Source: Pigmentiphaga aceris (GTDB taxonomy: Bacteria > Pseudomonadota > Gammaproteobacteria > Burkholderiales > Burkholderiaceae_B). Taken from it: DNA of 64,000 nt. The stretch's first letter is position 1; every line of letters begins with the position of its first letter. The position numbers and the translations under genes were made by a program. Under the pieces are notes generated by a model. It did no database searches and had not been told where the DNA came from. It was given only the letters and a program-made list of their open reading frames with translations. The DNA is taken from contig NZ_CP043046.1 of assembly GCF_008119665.1 (NCBI RefSeq), positions 4,712,001 through 4,776,000 of the forward strand, read 5' to 3'. This document shows, in pieces, positions 57,102 through 64,000 of the stretch.

Positions 57102-57178
57102 GCAGAACGACTGAGATCGCACGCGCCACGCAAGCGTCAGGTTGCCTTTCACGACAGAGACCTGACCTCACATCCCCA

Positions 57179-58339
57179 TCATGGACGCGTGCCGACCTCT
57201 TCCACCCCAGCCGTCCACGACTTCACTTGATCGCTGAGCGTAAGCCCCAGGCCAGGACGCGTGGGCACCATCATTCGGCCGTCCTTGGTCTCCAGGCGTT
57301 CATTGAAGAGCGGCTCCAACCACTCGAAATGTTCCACCCAAGGCTCGCGTGAATGCGTTGCCGCCAAATGCACATGCAGTTCCATCGCAAAGTGCGGCGC
57401 GATCATCAGCCCGGCATGTTCCGCCAAGGTCGCCACCTTCAGATAAGGCGTCACGCCACCCACGCGCGGCCCATCGGGCATCAGGTAATCCGCCCCGCCC
57501 TGTCGGATGAAATCCCAGTGTTCGGCAACGCTGGTAAGCATCTCGCCGGTGGCAATCGGTGTGTCGAATTGCCGGGCCAGCGCCGCATGGCCCTCCGCGT
57601 CATAGCAGTCCAGCGGCTCTTCGATCCACACCAGGTTGAACGCTTCCATCACGCGGCACATGCGCTGCGCCGTCGGACGATTCCATTGCTGGTTGGCATC
57701 CACCATCAAGGGGAAGCTGTCACCCAAGTGCTTGCGCACCGTCGAGACACGCTCGATATCGATGCGCGAGTCCGGCTGGCCGACCTTCAATTTGATGCCA
57801 CCAATACCCTTGCTGCGCGATACATCGGTGTTCTTCAGCAGTTGATCCAGCGGCGTATGCAGGAACCCGCCCGAGGTGTTGTAGCACTGCACGGAATCGC
57901 GCTGCGCGCCCAGCAGCTTGGCCAATGACAGCCCTGCCCGTTTTGCTTTCATGTCCCATAAGGCGACATCAAAGGCCCCGATTGCCTGCGTTGCCAACCC
58001 GCTTCGACCAACTGACGCGCCAGCCCACACCAGCTTGTCCCACAGCCGGGCAATGTCATTCGGATTCTCACCGATCAGGCTGGGTGCGATCTCCTTGGCA
58101 TGCGCAAACTGACCCGGACCACCCGCCCGTTTTGAATAACTGAAACCCAGACCGGAATGACCATCCCGAGTCTCGATCTCGGCAAAGAGCATCGCAATCT
58201 CGGTCATGGGCTTTTGCCGCCCGGTCAGCACCTTGGCATCGCTGATCGGCGTGGCCAAGGGAAGGTAGACGGACGAAATGCGGATCCAGGCAATCCGATC
58301 ATCGTTCGGGTTCGGAGACGACACGTCTGGAGCGTTCAT
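57179..58339 (-). CDS. Enolase-superfamily sugar-acid dehydratase (talarate/galactarate type)
   Basis: 386 residues from the ATG at 58339; the frame extends upstream to 58441. Mandelate-racemase subgroup motifs are GIKLKVGQPD (the K-x-K pair), VDANQQW (metal Asp), WIEEPLD (metal Glu), ATGEMLTS and APHFAMELHVHL with the catalytic His. It resembles L-talarate/galactarate dehydratases, which remove water from aldarates to keto-deoxy acids. It lies downstream of a Bug receptor and near a LacI regulator, consistent with sugar-acid catabolism. Confidence 0.85.
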   Translation of the reverse strand: MNAPDVSSPNPNDDRIAWIRISSVYLPLATPISDAKVLTGRQKPMTEIAMLFAEIETRDGHSGLGFSYSKRAGGPGQFAHAKEIAPSLIGENPNDIARLWDKLVWAGASVGRSGLATQAIGAFDVALWDMKAKRAGLSLAKLLGAQRDSVQCYNTSGGFLHTPLDQLLKNTDVSRSKGIGGIKLKVGQPDSRIDIERVSTVRKHLGDSFPLMVDANQQWNRPTAQRMCRVMEAFNLVWIEEPLDCYDAEGHAALARQFDTPIATGEMLTSVAEHWDFIRQGGADYLMPDGPRVGGVTPYLKVATLAEHAGLMIAPHFAMELHVHLAATHSREPWVEHFEWLEPLFNERLETKDGRMMVPTRPGLGLTLSDQVKSWTAGVEEVGTRP

Positions 58340-58421
58340 GTTGAGCAATGCCTTGTACTGATAAAGGGCGCGTGTTGATAAATGCACGCGCTGATAAATG
58401 CGTGATGAGTGAAGCCAGGCC

Positions 58422-59387
58422 TCAGTCCACCGTGATGCCACCCACCTCGATGACTTTCTTCCAACGAGCTAATTCTTCGCTCTGGAACTTAGACGCGGCT
58501 TCTGGAGAATTACCCACCAGCTCGAAGCCTTGATCCACCAGCTGGGTCTTCAACTTCGGGTCGTCCAGCGCGGCAACAATCGATGCATGCAGCTTCGTCT
58601 TCACCGCAGCCGGCAGCCCTTTTGGTGCGGCGTAGGCCTGCCAGGAATAGACGTTCATATCCTTGATGCCAAGCTCATCAAGCGTGGGGACGTCAGGCAA
58701 CAGGGGCGAACGTTTTTCGCTGGTGATCGCCAGTGGTTTCAGGTTGCCGCTCTTGATCTGCTGCACCGTGACATTAATGTTCTGGAACGACGCGTCAAGG
58801 TGGCCCGCCATCACATCGGTGATCACCAGCGCGCCGCCCTTGTACGGGGTGTGAATGCCGTTGGTTCCGGTCTTCTGCCAGAACAAGGCAGTCGTCAGAT
58901 GATCGGAAGTACCGGCACCGGATGTGCCGAAGCTGACTGCCAACGGATTCTTTTTCAGGTGCGCGATCAAGTCGTGCACCGACGTGACCGGCAGCTTGGG
59001 ATTGACGACAAGCACGTTCGGCGCACGCACGGCGATGGACAGCATGTCGAGATCCTTCGACGGGTCATACGCCAACTTCTTCTGCAAATGCGGGTTCACC
59101 GAGTACACGCCAATCGACGCCGCCAGGATCGTGTAGCCATCGGGCGCAGCGCTCTTCACAAACGTCGCGCCAATCGCGCCGGTGGCCCCCGGTTTGTTTT
59201 CGACGACAAGCTGCTGTCCCAACTTTTCGCTCATCTTCGGGCTGAGCGCCCGCGCAATCATGTCGCTTGAGCCGCCCGGCGCGAACGGCACGACAACGGT
59301 GATCGGTCTGACCGGGTAGGTCTCTTGGGCGAGCGCAGCCGCGCTCATACCGAACAAAAGGGTGGCGACAAATATTCTGGTTTTCAT
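58422..59387 (-). CDS. Bug-type tripartite tricarboxylate transporter receptor
   Basis: Periplasmic receptor of 321 residues with a signal peptide (KTRIFVATLLFGMSAAALAQ). It opens with YPVRPITVVVPFAPGGSSDM, the Bug family hallmark, followed by AKPGATG-type text (VENKPGATGAIGATFVKSAA). AAGGAG precedes two adjacent ATG codons; 59387 has the better spacing. The TctA/TctB membrane genes are not nearby, as is common for the many Bug paralogues of Bordetella-like bacteria. Likely ligand is a sugar acid used by the dehydratase. Confidence 0.9.
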   Translation of the reverse strand: MKTRIFVATLLFGMSAAALAQETYPVRPITVVVPFAPGGSSDMIARALSPKMSEKLGQQLVVENKPGATGAIGATFVKSAAPDGYTILAASIGVYSVNPHLQKKLAYDPSKDLDMLSIAVRAPNVLVVNPKLPVTSVHDLIAHLKKNPLAVSFGTSGAGTSDHLTTALFWQKTGTNGIHTPYKGGALVITDVMAGHLDASFQNINVTVQQIKSGNLKPLAITSEKRSPLLPDVPTLDELGIKDMNVYSWQAYAAPKGLPAAVKTKLHASIVAALDDPKLKTQLVDQGFELVGNSPEAASKFQSEELARWKKVIEVGGITVD

Positions 59388-59469
59388 CATGTCTCCTTGT
59401 TCTTCGATTCCAGCGATCAGCCGGCAGGCCAATGCGAATTCTGGTGGCTGAAAGTCTACAAACGAGGCC

Positions 59470-59487
59470 AATGATTGCGCAATCATT
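59470..59487. promoter_or_regulatory. 18-bp perfect palindrome, candidate LacI-family operator
   Basis: AATGATTGC followed by GCAATCATT gives an 18 bp perfect palindrome with a central CG, the typical design of LacI/GalR-family operators. It is 83 bp upstream of the Bug receptor start and 148 bp upstream of the LacI-family gene. A second small palindrome, CCCGATATCGGG, lies at 59514-59525. Confidence 0.75.
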
Positions 59488-59634
59488 TTTAATCTACAGG
59501 TATTCATTGATTTCCCGATATCGGGTCAATACGGATATGACATCGCTACCATTCGAGCTTTATGTGGCTGCCGCATCCGCTTTTTGGGCTCATGGTCGCC
59601 AGCTATACTCAAGATCAACGATCACGCCCCGACC

Positions 59635-60696
59635 ATGAACACCCGCCGAGCAAAATCGACTGACGCCGCGCCAGCGCCACTCACCACCGTCCGAGCCACT
59701 GCGCGCATGGAAAGCGCAACGCTCAAAGATGTCGCACGCGTGGCAGGCGTATCGCCGATCACCGTGTCCCGCGCACTGAATCGACCTGAAATCGTTCATC
59801 CAGAAACGGTCGAGCTGGTGCAGAAAGCCGTCAAGCTCACGGGCTACATCCCCAACCAGCTGGCGGGTGCCTTGACCGGCGGGCGAACCCGTCTGGTCGC
59901 GGCGATCATTCCCCACATCTCGAATTCAATCTTCGTCGAGACCATCCAGGCGATGTCGGATCGGTTATGGCAAGACGGCTATCAGTTGCTGCTGGGCTTG
60001 TCCGGCTACCCGGCGTCACGCGAAGACGAGCTCATCACCGCCATCCTGAGCCGTCGTCCCGATGGCATTGTCCTGACCGGCATCGGTCATTCTCAGGAAA
60101 CGCGTCGCAAAATTCTGTCGACGGGCATTCCGGTGGTCGAAATCTGGGACTTGACCCCCACCCCGCTGGACACGGTCATCGGTTTTTCTCACGTGAAAAT
60201 CGGTGAAGCGATTGCCTTGAATCTGCTGAAGAAGGGGTATCGCAACTATGGGTTGCTGTGTGCGGATGACGAGCGTTCGCTGATACGTCTGCAAAGCGTT
60301 GCCGACACGCTGGCGGCGCAGGGGGTGTCGGAGATTCACCGGGAAGTTGGCAAGGCTCCGTCGACTTTCCAACTTGGGAGAGTGGGTCTGTCGAATCTGC
60401 TGGCATCTGGCGCAACGTTGGATGCGCTGGTGTGTGGGTCAGACGCGATTGCGCAAGGTGCGCTTGCCGAGGCGCAGTCGCGTGGTCTGACCATTCCCAA
60501 AGACTTGGCTGTCTTCGGCTTCGGTGATTTCGATTTTGCCGCGCATACGTTCCCGTCGCTTTCGACGGTTCGCATCGATAAGAAGGCGATTGGTACGCGA
60601 ACGGCGGAGGCGTTCATTTCGCGGGCGGCGGGTGATGATTCTGCAGAGAAAGTGATCGATGTGGGATTTGAGTTGATTGAGCGGGAATCGATCTGA
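59635..60696 (+). CDS. LacI family transcriptional regulator (GntR-like)
   Basis: 353 residues from the ATG at 59635; other in-frame starts exist at 59584 and at ESATLKDVA. The HTH (ATLKDVARVAGVSPITVSRA, then LNRP) is followed by a hinge (GYIPNQLAGALTGGRTRLVA) and a periplasmic-binding-protein-like effector domain. It is divergent from the Bug receptor and dehydratase genes and probably represses them through the 59470 palindrome. The effector is likely a sugar acid. Confidence 0.9.
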   Translation: MNTRRAKSTDAAPAPLTTVRATARMESATLKDVARVAGVSPITVSRALNRPEIVHPETVELVQKAVKLTGYIPNQLAGALTGGRTRLVAAIIPHISNSIFVETIQAMSDRLWQDGYQLLLGLSGYPASREDELITAILSRRPDGIVLTGIGHSQETRRKILSTGIPVVEIWDLTPTPLDTVIGFSHVKIGEAIALNLLKKGYRNYGLLCADDERSLIRLQSVADTLAAQGVSEIHREVGKAPSTFQLGRVGLSNLLASGATLDALVCGSDAIAQGALAEAQSRGLTIPKDLAVFGFGDFDFAAHTFPSLSTVRIDKKAIGTRTAEAFISRAAGDDSAEKVIDVGFELIERESI

Positions 60697-60807
60697 ACGC
60701 TGCTGTTGAGACAGTCGCAGTACCGATGTGGACCTTGCTGTTGGGCCAGTCGTCTTGGCGATTCGAACTTCGTTGATCGGCCCGGCGCCGTGTAGCGATT
60801 TGAGCAA

Positions 60808-61360
60808 TTCTGAGTAGCCAGTCGTGGGTGCCGGGGGCGCGTCGCCTGCCCCGCTGGACCTACGCGTCGGGTCTCCCGCCCTCCACGTCGTCCAGAAGGG
60901 CAGCCGCCACGCCCCCGACACCCACGCCTTCAGACCTGCTCGGGCTAAAAGCCAATCCCGCCTTTGGTAGGCAGCATTCTTCTGGCTGCCAAGTGCTGCA
61001 ACCGGCTCTCGGCATTTTTCGGCCACCATCCTTAATCACCACGCGGTTGGCCTCGGGGACTGGCCGGCCAGGTCGCCACGAAGCGGTTTCTCCGGCTCAC
61101 GATTCGGTGGGTTCTTCGGCGGCCTTTTACGGCAGTGCCACGCAAGAAAATTTGCGCTTCTGCTTAATGGTGGGGTGACACCGAAGCGGGTGGCCGCCGC
61201 ATTACGGCATGCGGAGAGCGGTAGCGACGATCGTGGTGCCGGCGGCTGATTTGGAGCCGACGCTTGTGCTGCCTGTTGATCGAAACGCCCGCCATTCGGC
61301 GATAGCAGCACTACCAGGGCATGGGTAGCCTGACGCACTTAACTGTGTACGGAGGGCTGG
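60808..61360 (-). repeat. Dispersed structured repeat, copy C-left
   Basis: Type 1 unit read body to hairpin on the minus strand. The hairpin outer stem is 17 bp (60823-60839 with 60910-60926), with one position that is G-U on the minus strand. The inner stems CTGCCC/GGGCAG and CTGGAC/GTCCAG are both intact. The body ends at GGAGGGCTGG (61351-61360), the same edge as copy B-right. About 168 bp of unrelated sequence (61361-61528) separates it from copy C-right. No gene is supported from 60697 to 62062. Confidence 0.75.
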
Positions 61361-61528
61361 CGGTCGGACACGCCTTGCACACAAAATTTCTGACTGCCCC
61401 ACAGGTCCACGATCACAGTGCTGGTGACTGATTTGATACATGCGCTCAACAGACGTGTCAGGGCTTTCGGAAACGCCTAGCAGTATCAACGTTTAGCACC
61501 GCTAAAACCGTTTCTCACCACTCCGAAT

Positions 61529-61994
61529 GTTCGTCATCGCCCCGAACGTTCGATGCACGGCCTTCAAAGCGCCAACCATCAGCGCCCCGCCTTTTCGTCG
61601 CATTACCTGATGCGCGGCCACCCGCTTCCAAGTCACCCCACGACCAAGCAGACGCTCGACATCTTTGAGTGGCGCTGCCCTTAAAGGCCCCTGAAGAACG
61701 ACCTGAAACGTGAGCCGCTGAGTCGCTTCGTAGCGACCTGGCCAGCCAGTCCCTAGGGCCAGCCGCATGGTGCTCAAGAATGGTGGCCACCGAATGCCGA
61801 GCACCGCATCCAGCACCAAGCAGCAAGAAAATTGCAGATCGCCCAAAGGCGGGATCTGCTTTTAGCCAAACGACCTTGAAGGCGTGGGTGTCGGGGGCGC
61901 GGCGGCTGCCCTTCTGGACGACGTGGAGGGCGGGAGACCCGACGCGTAGGTCCAGCGGGGCAGACGATGCGCCCCCGACACCCGCGACTGGCTA
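61529..61994 (+). repeat. Dispersed structured repeat, copy C-right
   Basis: Type 2 unit on the plus strand, an inverted partner of C-left and the closest relative of B-left (roughly 85% identical by eye). Outer hairpin stem of 18 bp with one G-U (61883-61900 with 61969-61986); inner stems CTGCCC/GGGCAG and CTGGAC/GTCCAG are present. Long frames cross it in several directions, which in GC-rich DNA is not evidence of coding. Confidence 0.75.
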
Positions 61995-62062
61995 CAAAGC
62001 GACGAAAGCGATGTTCGAATTCACACCCGCGACCGCCCCACAGGCCACGTCTGCACTACCCC

Positions 62063-62533
62063 TTACCGAACCGGCAACGGACTATGAATCTTCACTTCCT
62101 TCAACGCAAAACTGCTCTGAATATTCGCCACCCCCGGAATCCGCGACAAATGATCAATCGTCAGCTTCTCCAGCGACGCCACGTCCGGCACCACCACCCG
62201 CAGTAAATAGTCCGCCTCACCGCTCATCAGGTAGCAATCCAAAACCTCCTCCCGTAACCCAATCGCGTGCTCAAAGCTTGCCAGAATTTCACGCGACTGC
62301 TTCTCCAACCGCACCCGGATGAACACATTCACATTGAGCCCCAGCGACGCCGGATTCACCAACGCCGTATAACGCGAAATCACCCCATCGCGCTCCAGCG
62401 CCTTCACCCGCGCCAGACACGGAGACGGAGACAGATTCACCAGCTCAGCCAGCTCCAGATTAGTCAGCTTCGCATTGCGCTGAAGATGAGAAAGAATGCG
62501 AGCGTCAATGCTGTCCAGCTTGCGGGTAGCCAT
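62063..62533 (-). CDS. Lrp/AsnC family transcriptional regulator
   Basis: 156 residues from the ATG at 62533 with AGGA nine bases upstream. The N-terminal HTH (KLDSIDARILSHLQRNAKLT, then NLELAELVNLSPSPCLARV) is followed by a RAM/ligand-binding domain (VFIRVRLEKQSREILASFEH; YLMSGEADYLLRVVVPDVAS). It is divergent from the EamA exporter, which it probably controls through the inverted repeat between them. The ligand is probably an amino acid. Confidence 0.92.
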   Translation of the reverse strand: MATRKLDSIDARILSHLQRNAKLTNLELAELVNLSPSPCLARVKALERDGVISRYTALVNPASLGLNVNVFIRVRLEKQSREILASFEHAIGLREEVLDCYLMSGEADYLLRVVVPDVASLEKLTIDHLSRIPGVANIQSSFALKEVKIHSPLPVR

Positions 62534-62615
62534 GCGAAAAGTTCCTGTGATCGGCACCTAGGGCAATCCCGCCCTGAAAACGGGCACAAGACGCCATATT
62601 TTGGTGCACAGCAAT

Positions 62616-62669
62616 TTATCGGCATATTTTATTGCCGAACAATATCAAAGCAGATTTTTATGCCGATAA
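62616..62669. promoter_or_regulatory. Spaced inverted repeat, candidate Lrp-type operator
   Basis: TTATCGGCATA (62616-62626) and TATGCCGATAA (62659-62669) are exact inverted copies with centres 43 bp apart, about four helical turns. A related TTGCCGAA lies between them. The AT-rich spacing and placement between divergent Lrp and exporter genes fit binding by an octameric Lrp-type protein. Confidence 0.65.
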
Positions 62670-62775
62670 TTGACCACGGGTAAACCCTATTCGAAATTGT
62701 CTGCGGCACCCTCCTCGGTAGCATTCATGCTTCAGCGCCAGTGCATCAGCCACGCGCACCGATGAGCATCCGCAC

Positions 62776-63753
62776 GTGAACGACATCAGCATGACCGGCA
62801 GCAAAGCGACTACCCGCGCAGCCACCAAAACCACCCCTGCCACCAAGCCCCTGAGCCTGGGCTTCATCGCACTGTGCGCAATGGCCATCTTCATCTGGGG
62901 TGGCAACTGGCCCGTCATGAAACTGGGTGCAGAAATCATTCCGCCGATCTGGTTTGCGGCAAGCCGTTTCGCCACAGCATGTGTGCTGAGCTTCGGCATG
63001 GCAGCCATGCTGGGCAAGCTGCGCGTGCCTGACCGCCGCGAATGGCCGGTGGTGATCGGCGTGGGCCTGCTGCAAATGGGCTTGTTCACAGCACTGGTGA
63101 CGGCTGCCCTGCATTTCGTGATGCCGGGCCGCGCCTCGCTGATTGCCTATGCAACCGCCATCTGGGTGGTGCCCGGTGCGGCGCTGATTCTGAAGCAACG
63201 CATGACCACACGTCAGTGGGTGTCGACGGTCTGCGGTTATGCAGGCATTGCGATCGTGGTGCTGCCCGCCGTCTTGCACGCCGACCTGACTGCCTTGATC
63301 GGCTTCGGTCTGCTGGCCTGCGCGTCGCTGAGCTGGGCGATCAACATCATCCAGATCAAGATGACCCGTGGCGTATCTCTGGACCTGAGCTTGTTGCCCT
63401 GGCAAACGCTGGTGGCTGCCGTCCCCCTGCTGATTCTGGCCAGCGTGATTGACGGTGCGCCGCGCTTCCTGGCCAATCCGCAGACCTGGCCGATCATTGC
63501 CTACACCGGCCCGCTGGCAACGGCGCTTACCTTCCTGGTGGTCTTGCAGATGACCCAGCGCCTGGCCCCGGTGACCGTGTCGATCTGCATGCTGGGCGTA
63601 CCGATTGTGGGCATCACTTTGTCGTCAATCTTCTTCCATGAATCCTTGTCACTGGACCTGGTCGCGGGCTTGTCGCTGATGTGTCTGGGCATGCTGGTGC
63701 CAGTGCTGCGCTGGCGCAAACGCAAGACCTTGCCGGTGGCGGTTGCAGCGTAA
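62776..63753 (+). CDS. EamA/DMT family transporter
   Basis: 325-residue inner-membrane exporter-type protein with about ten hydrophobic segments in two EamA repeats (LCAMAIFIWGGNWPVMKLGA; GFGLLACASLSWAINIIQIK). A GTG start at 62776 or an ATG at 62791 is possible; the N-terminal 25 residues are hydrophilic. Family members export amino acids or metabolites. The divergent Lrp-type regulator suggests an amino-acid-related substrate, by inference. A strong terminator follows. Confidence 0.88.
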   Translation: MNDISMTGSKATTRAATKTTPATKPLSLGFIALCAMAIFIWGGNWPVMKLGAEIIPPIWFAASRFATACVLSFGMAAMLGKLRVPDRREWPVVIGVGLLQMGLFTALVTAALHFVMPGRASLIAYATAIWVVPGAALILKQRMTTRQWVSTVCGYAGIAIVVLPAVLHADLTALIGFGLLACASLSWAINIIQIKMTRGVSLDLSLLPWQTLVAAVPLLILASVIDGAPRFLANPQTWPIIAYTGPLATALTFLVVLQMTQRLAPVTVSICMLGVPIVGITLSSIFFHESLSLDLVAGLSLMCLGMLVPVLRWRKRKTLPVAVAA

Positions 63754-63850
63754 GGGCAGCGACACACCACGCGGGGTGGAATGGCCCGAGGCACACAGGT
63801 ACCAACCAGATGCCAATCAGATGCCACCCGCCCGTGACCGATCCAAACAA

Positions 63851-63888
63851 AAAAAGCGCCTGGCATGATGCGATGCCAGGCGCTTTTT
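63851..63888 (+). terminator. Strong intrinsic terminator after the EamA gene
   Basis: AAAAAGCGCCTGGCAT pairs exactly with ATGCCAGGCGCTTTTT around a six-base loop GATGCG. The stem is 11 GC-rich pairs with A/T tails on both sides, so it works on the plus strand and potentially on the minus strand too. It lies about 100 bp after the transporter stop. Confidence 0.92.
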
Positions 63889-63980
63889 CCATGGGGCAGT
63901 CGTATAGTTTCTGCCGTTCCATCGATGCGCGATGGTCGGCAATCCCCCATCGACTCGCGCAACTTATCCCAGGAGATATC

Positions 63981-64000
63981 TTGAAGCTGTTTCTGAAATC
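63981..64000 (+). CDS. Start of a gene cut by the window edge
   Basis: A good ribosome site AGGAG (63971-63975) is followed five bases later by TTG and an open frame reading MKLFLK to the end of the window. Only six codons are visible, so no product can be named. The downstream terminator of the transporter and this ribosome site together suggest a new transcription unit. Confidence 0.45.

Overview
The window is chromosomal DNA of a GC-rich (low-to-mid 60s % by eye) Gram-negative bacterium. Gene content points to Burkholderiales, most likely the Alcaligenaceae (Bordetella/Achromobacter-like). This rests on a Bug-type tricarboxylate receptor, two class III CoA-transferases, an NrtC with a fused NrtA-like domain, a zf-CHCC protein and general protein style. 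No rRNA, tRNA, transposase, phage gene or CRISPR array was found.

Region 1 (1-18.2 kb) is nitrogen acquisition. The left edge cuts an assimilatory nitrate reductase gene (nasA, +). A minus-strand operon follows, with a peptide-type ABC transporter and an N-acyl-D-amino-acid deacylase, then argG and its terminator. Next is the minus-strand nitrate uptake operon nrtA-nrtB-nrtC-cobA; cobA supplies the siroheme precursor for nitrite reductase. Divergent from nrtA is nasT, an ANTAR antiterminator. The 510 bp between nrtA and nasT carries a readable control circuit: two NtrC-like boxes, a sigma-54 -24/-12 promoter, two hexaloop hairpins with A1/G4 loops, and an intrinsic terminator that overlaps the second hairpin.

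Region 2 (18.2-40 kb) is mostly housekeeping: MFS transporter, tldD, a nitrilase-family amidase, yhdP, glnE-map (overlapping), azlCD, an Fe3+-type ABC transporter, a LysR regulator, a zf-CHCC protein, purU, an NTF2-like protein, a YheT-type hydrolase and a protein of unknown function.

Region 3 (40-62 kb) is more accessory and is punctuated at 40.2, 50.7-51.8 and 60.8-62.0 kb by a dispersed repeat family. Each unit ends in a long hairpin whose 15-18 bp outer stem changes sequence between copies but keeps pairing. Between repeats A and B lie a chemoreceptor, a START-like protein, ferredoxin-NADP reductase, and a divergent acyl-CoA cluster: a signal-less solute-binding-like protein and CoA-transferase 1 on minus; CoA-transferase 2, MaoC hydratase, MFS and IclR on plus. 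A large nested dyad sits between the two arms. Between repeats B and C lie yggL, a tightly packed four-gene operon (sterol-desaturase-like hydroxylase, membrane fatty acid desaturase, ketoacyl synthase III fused to a haem-oxygenase-like diiron domain, unknown protein), and a sugar-acid cluster (enolase-superfamily dehydratase, Bug receptor, LacI regulator with a perfect 18 bp operator-like palindrome).

Region 4 (62-64 kb) has an Lrp/AsnC regulator divergent from an EamA transporter, a strong terminator and the first bases of another gene.

The best candidate for an undescribed system is the four-gene lipid operon at 52.5-57.1 kb. The best-supported regulatory finding is the NasT leader of nrtA. 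The covarying hairpin repeats are the best unexplained non-coding structure.
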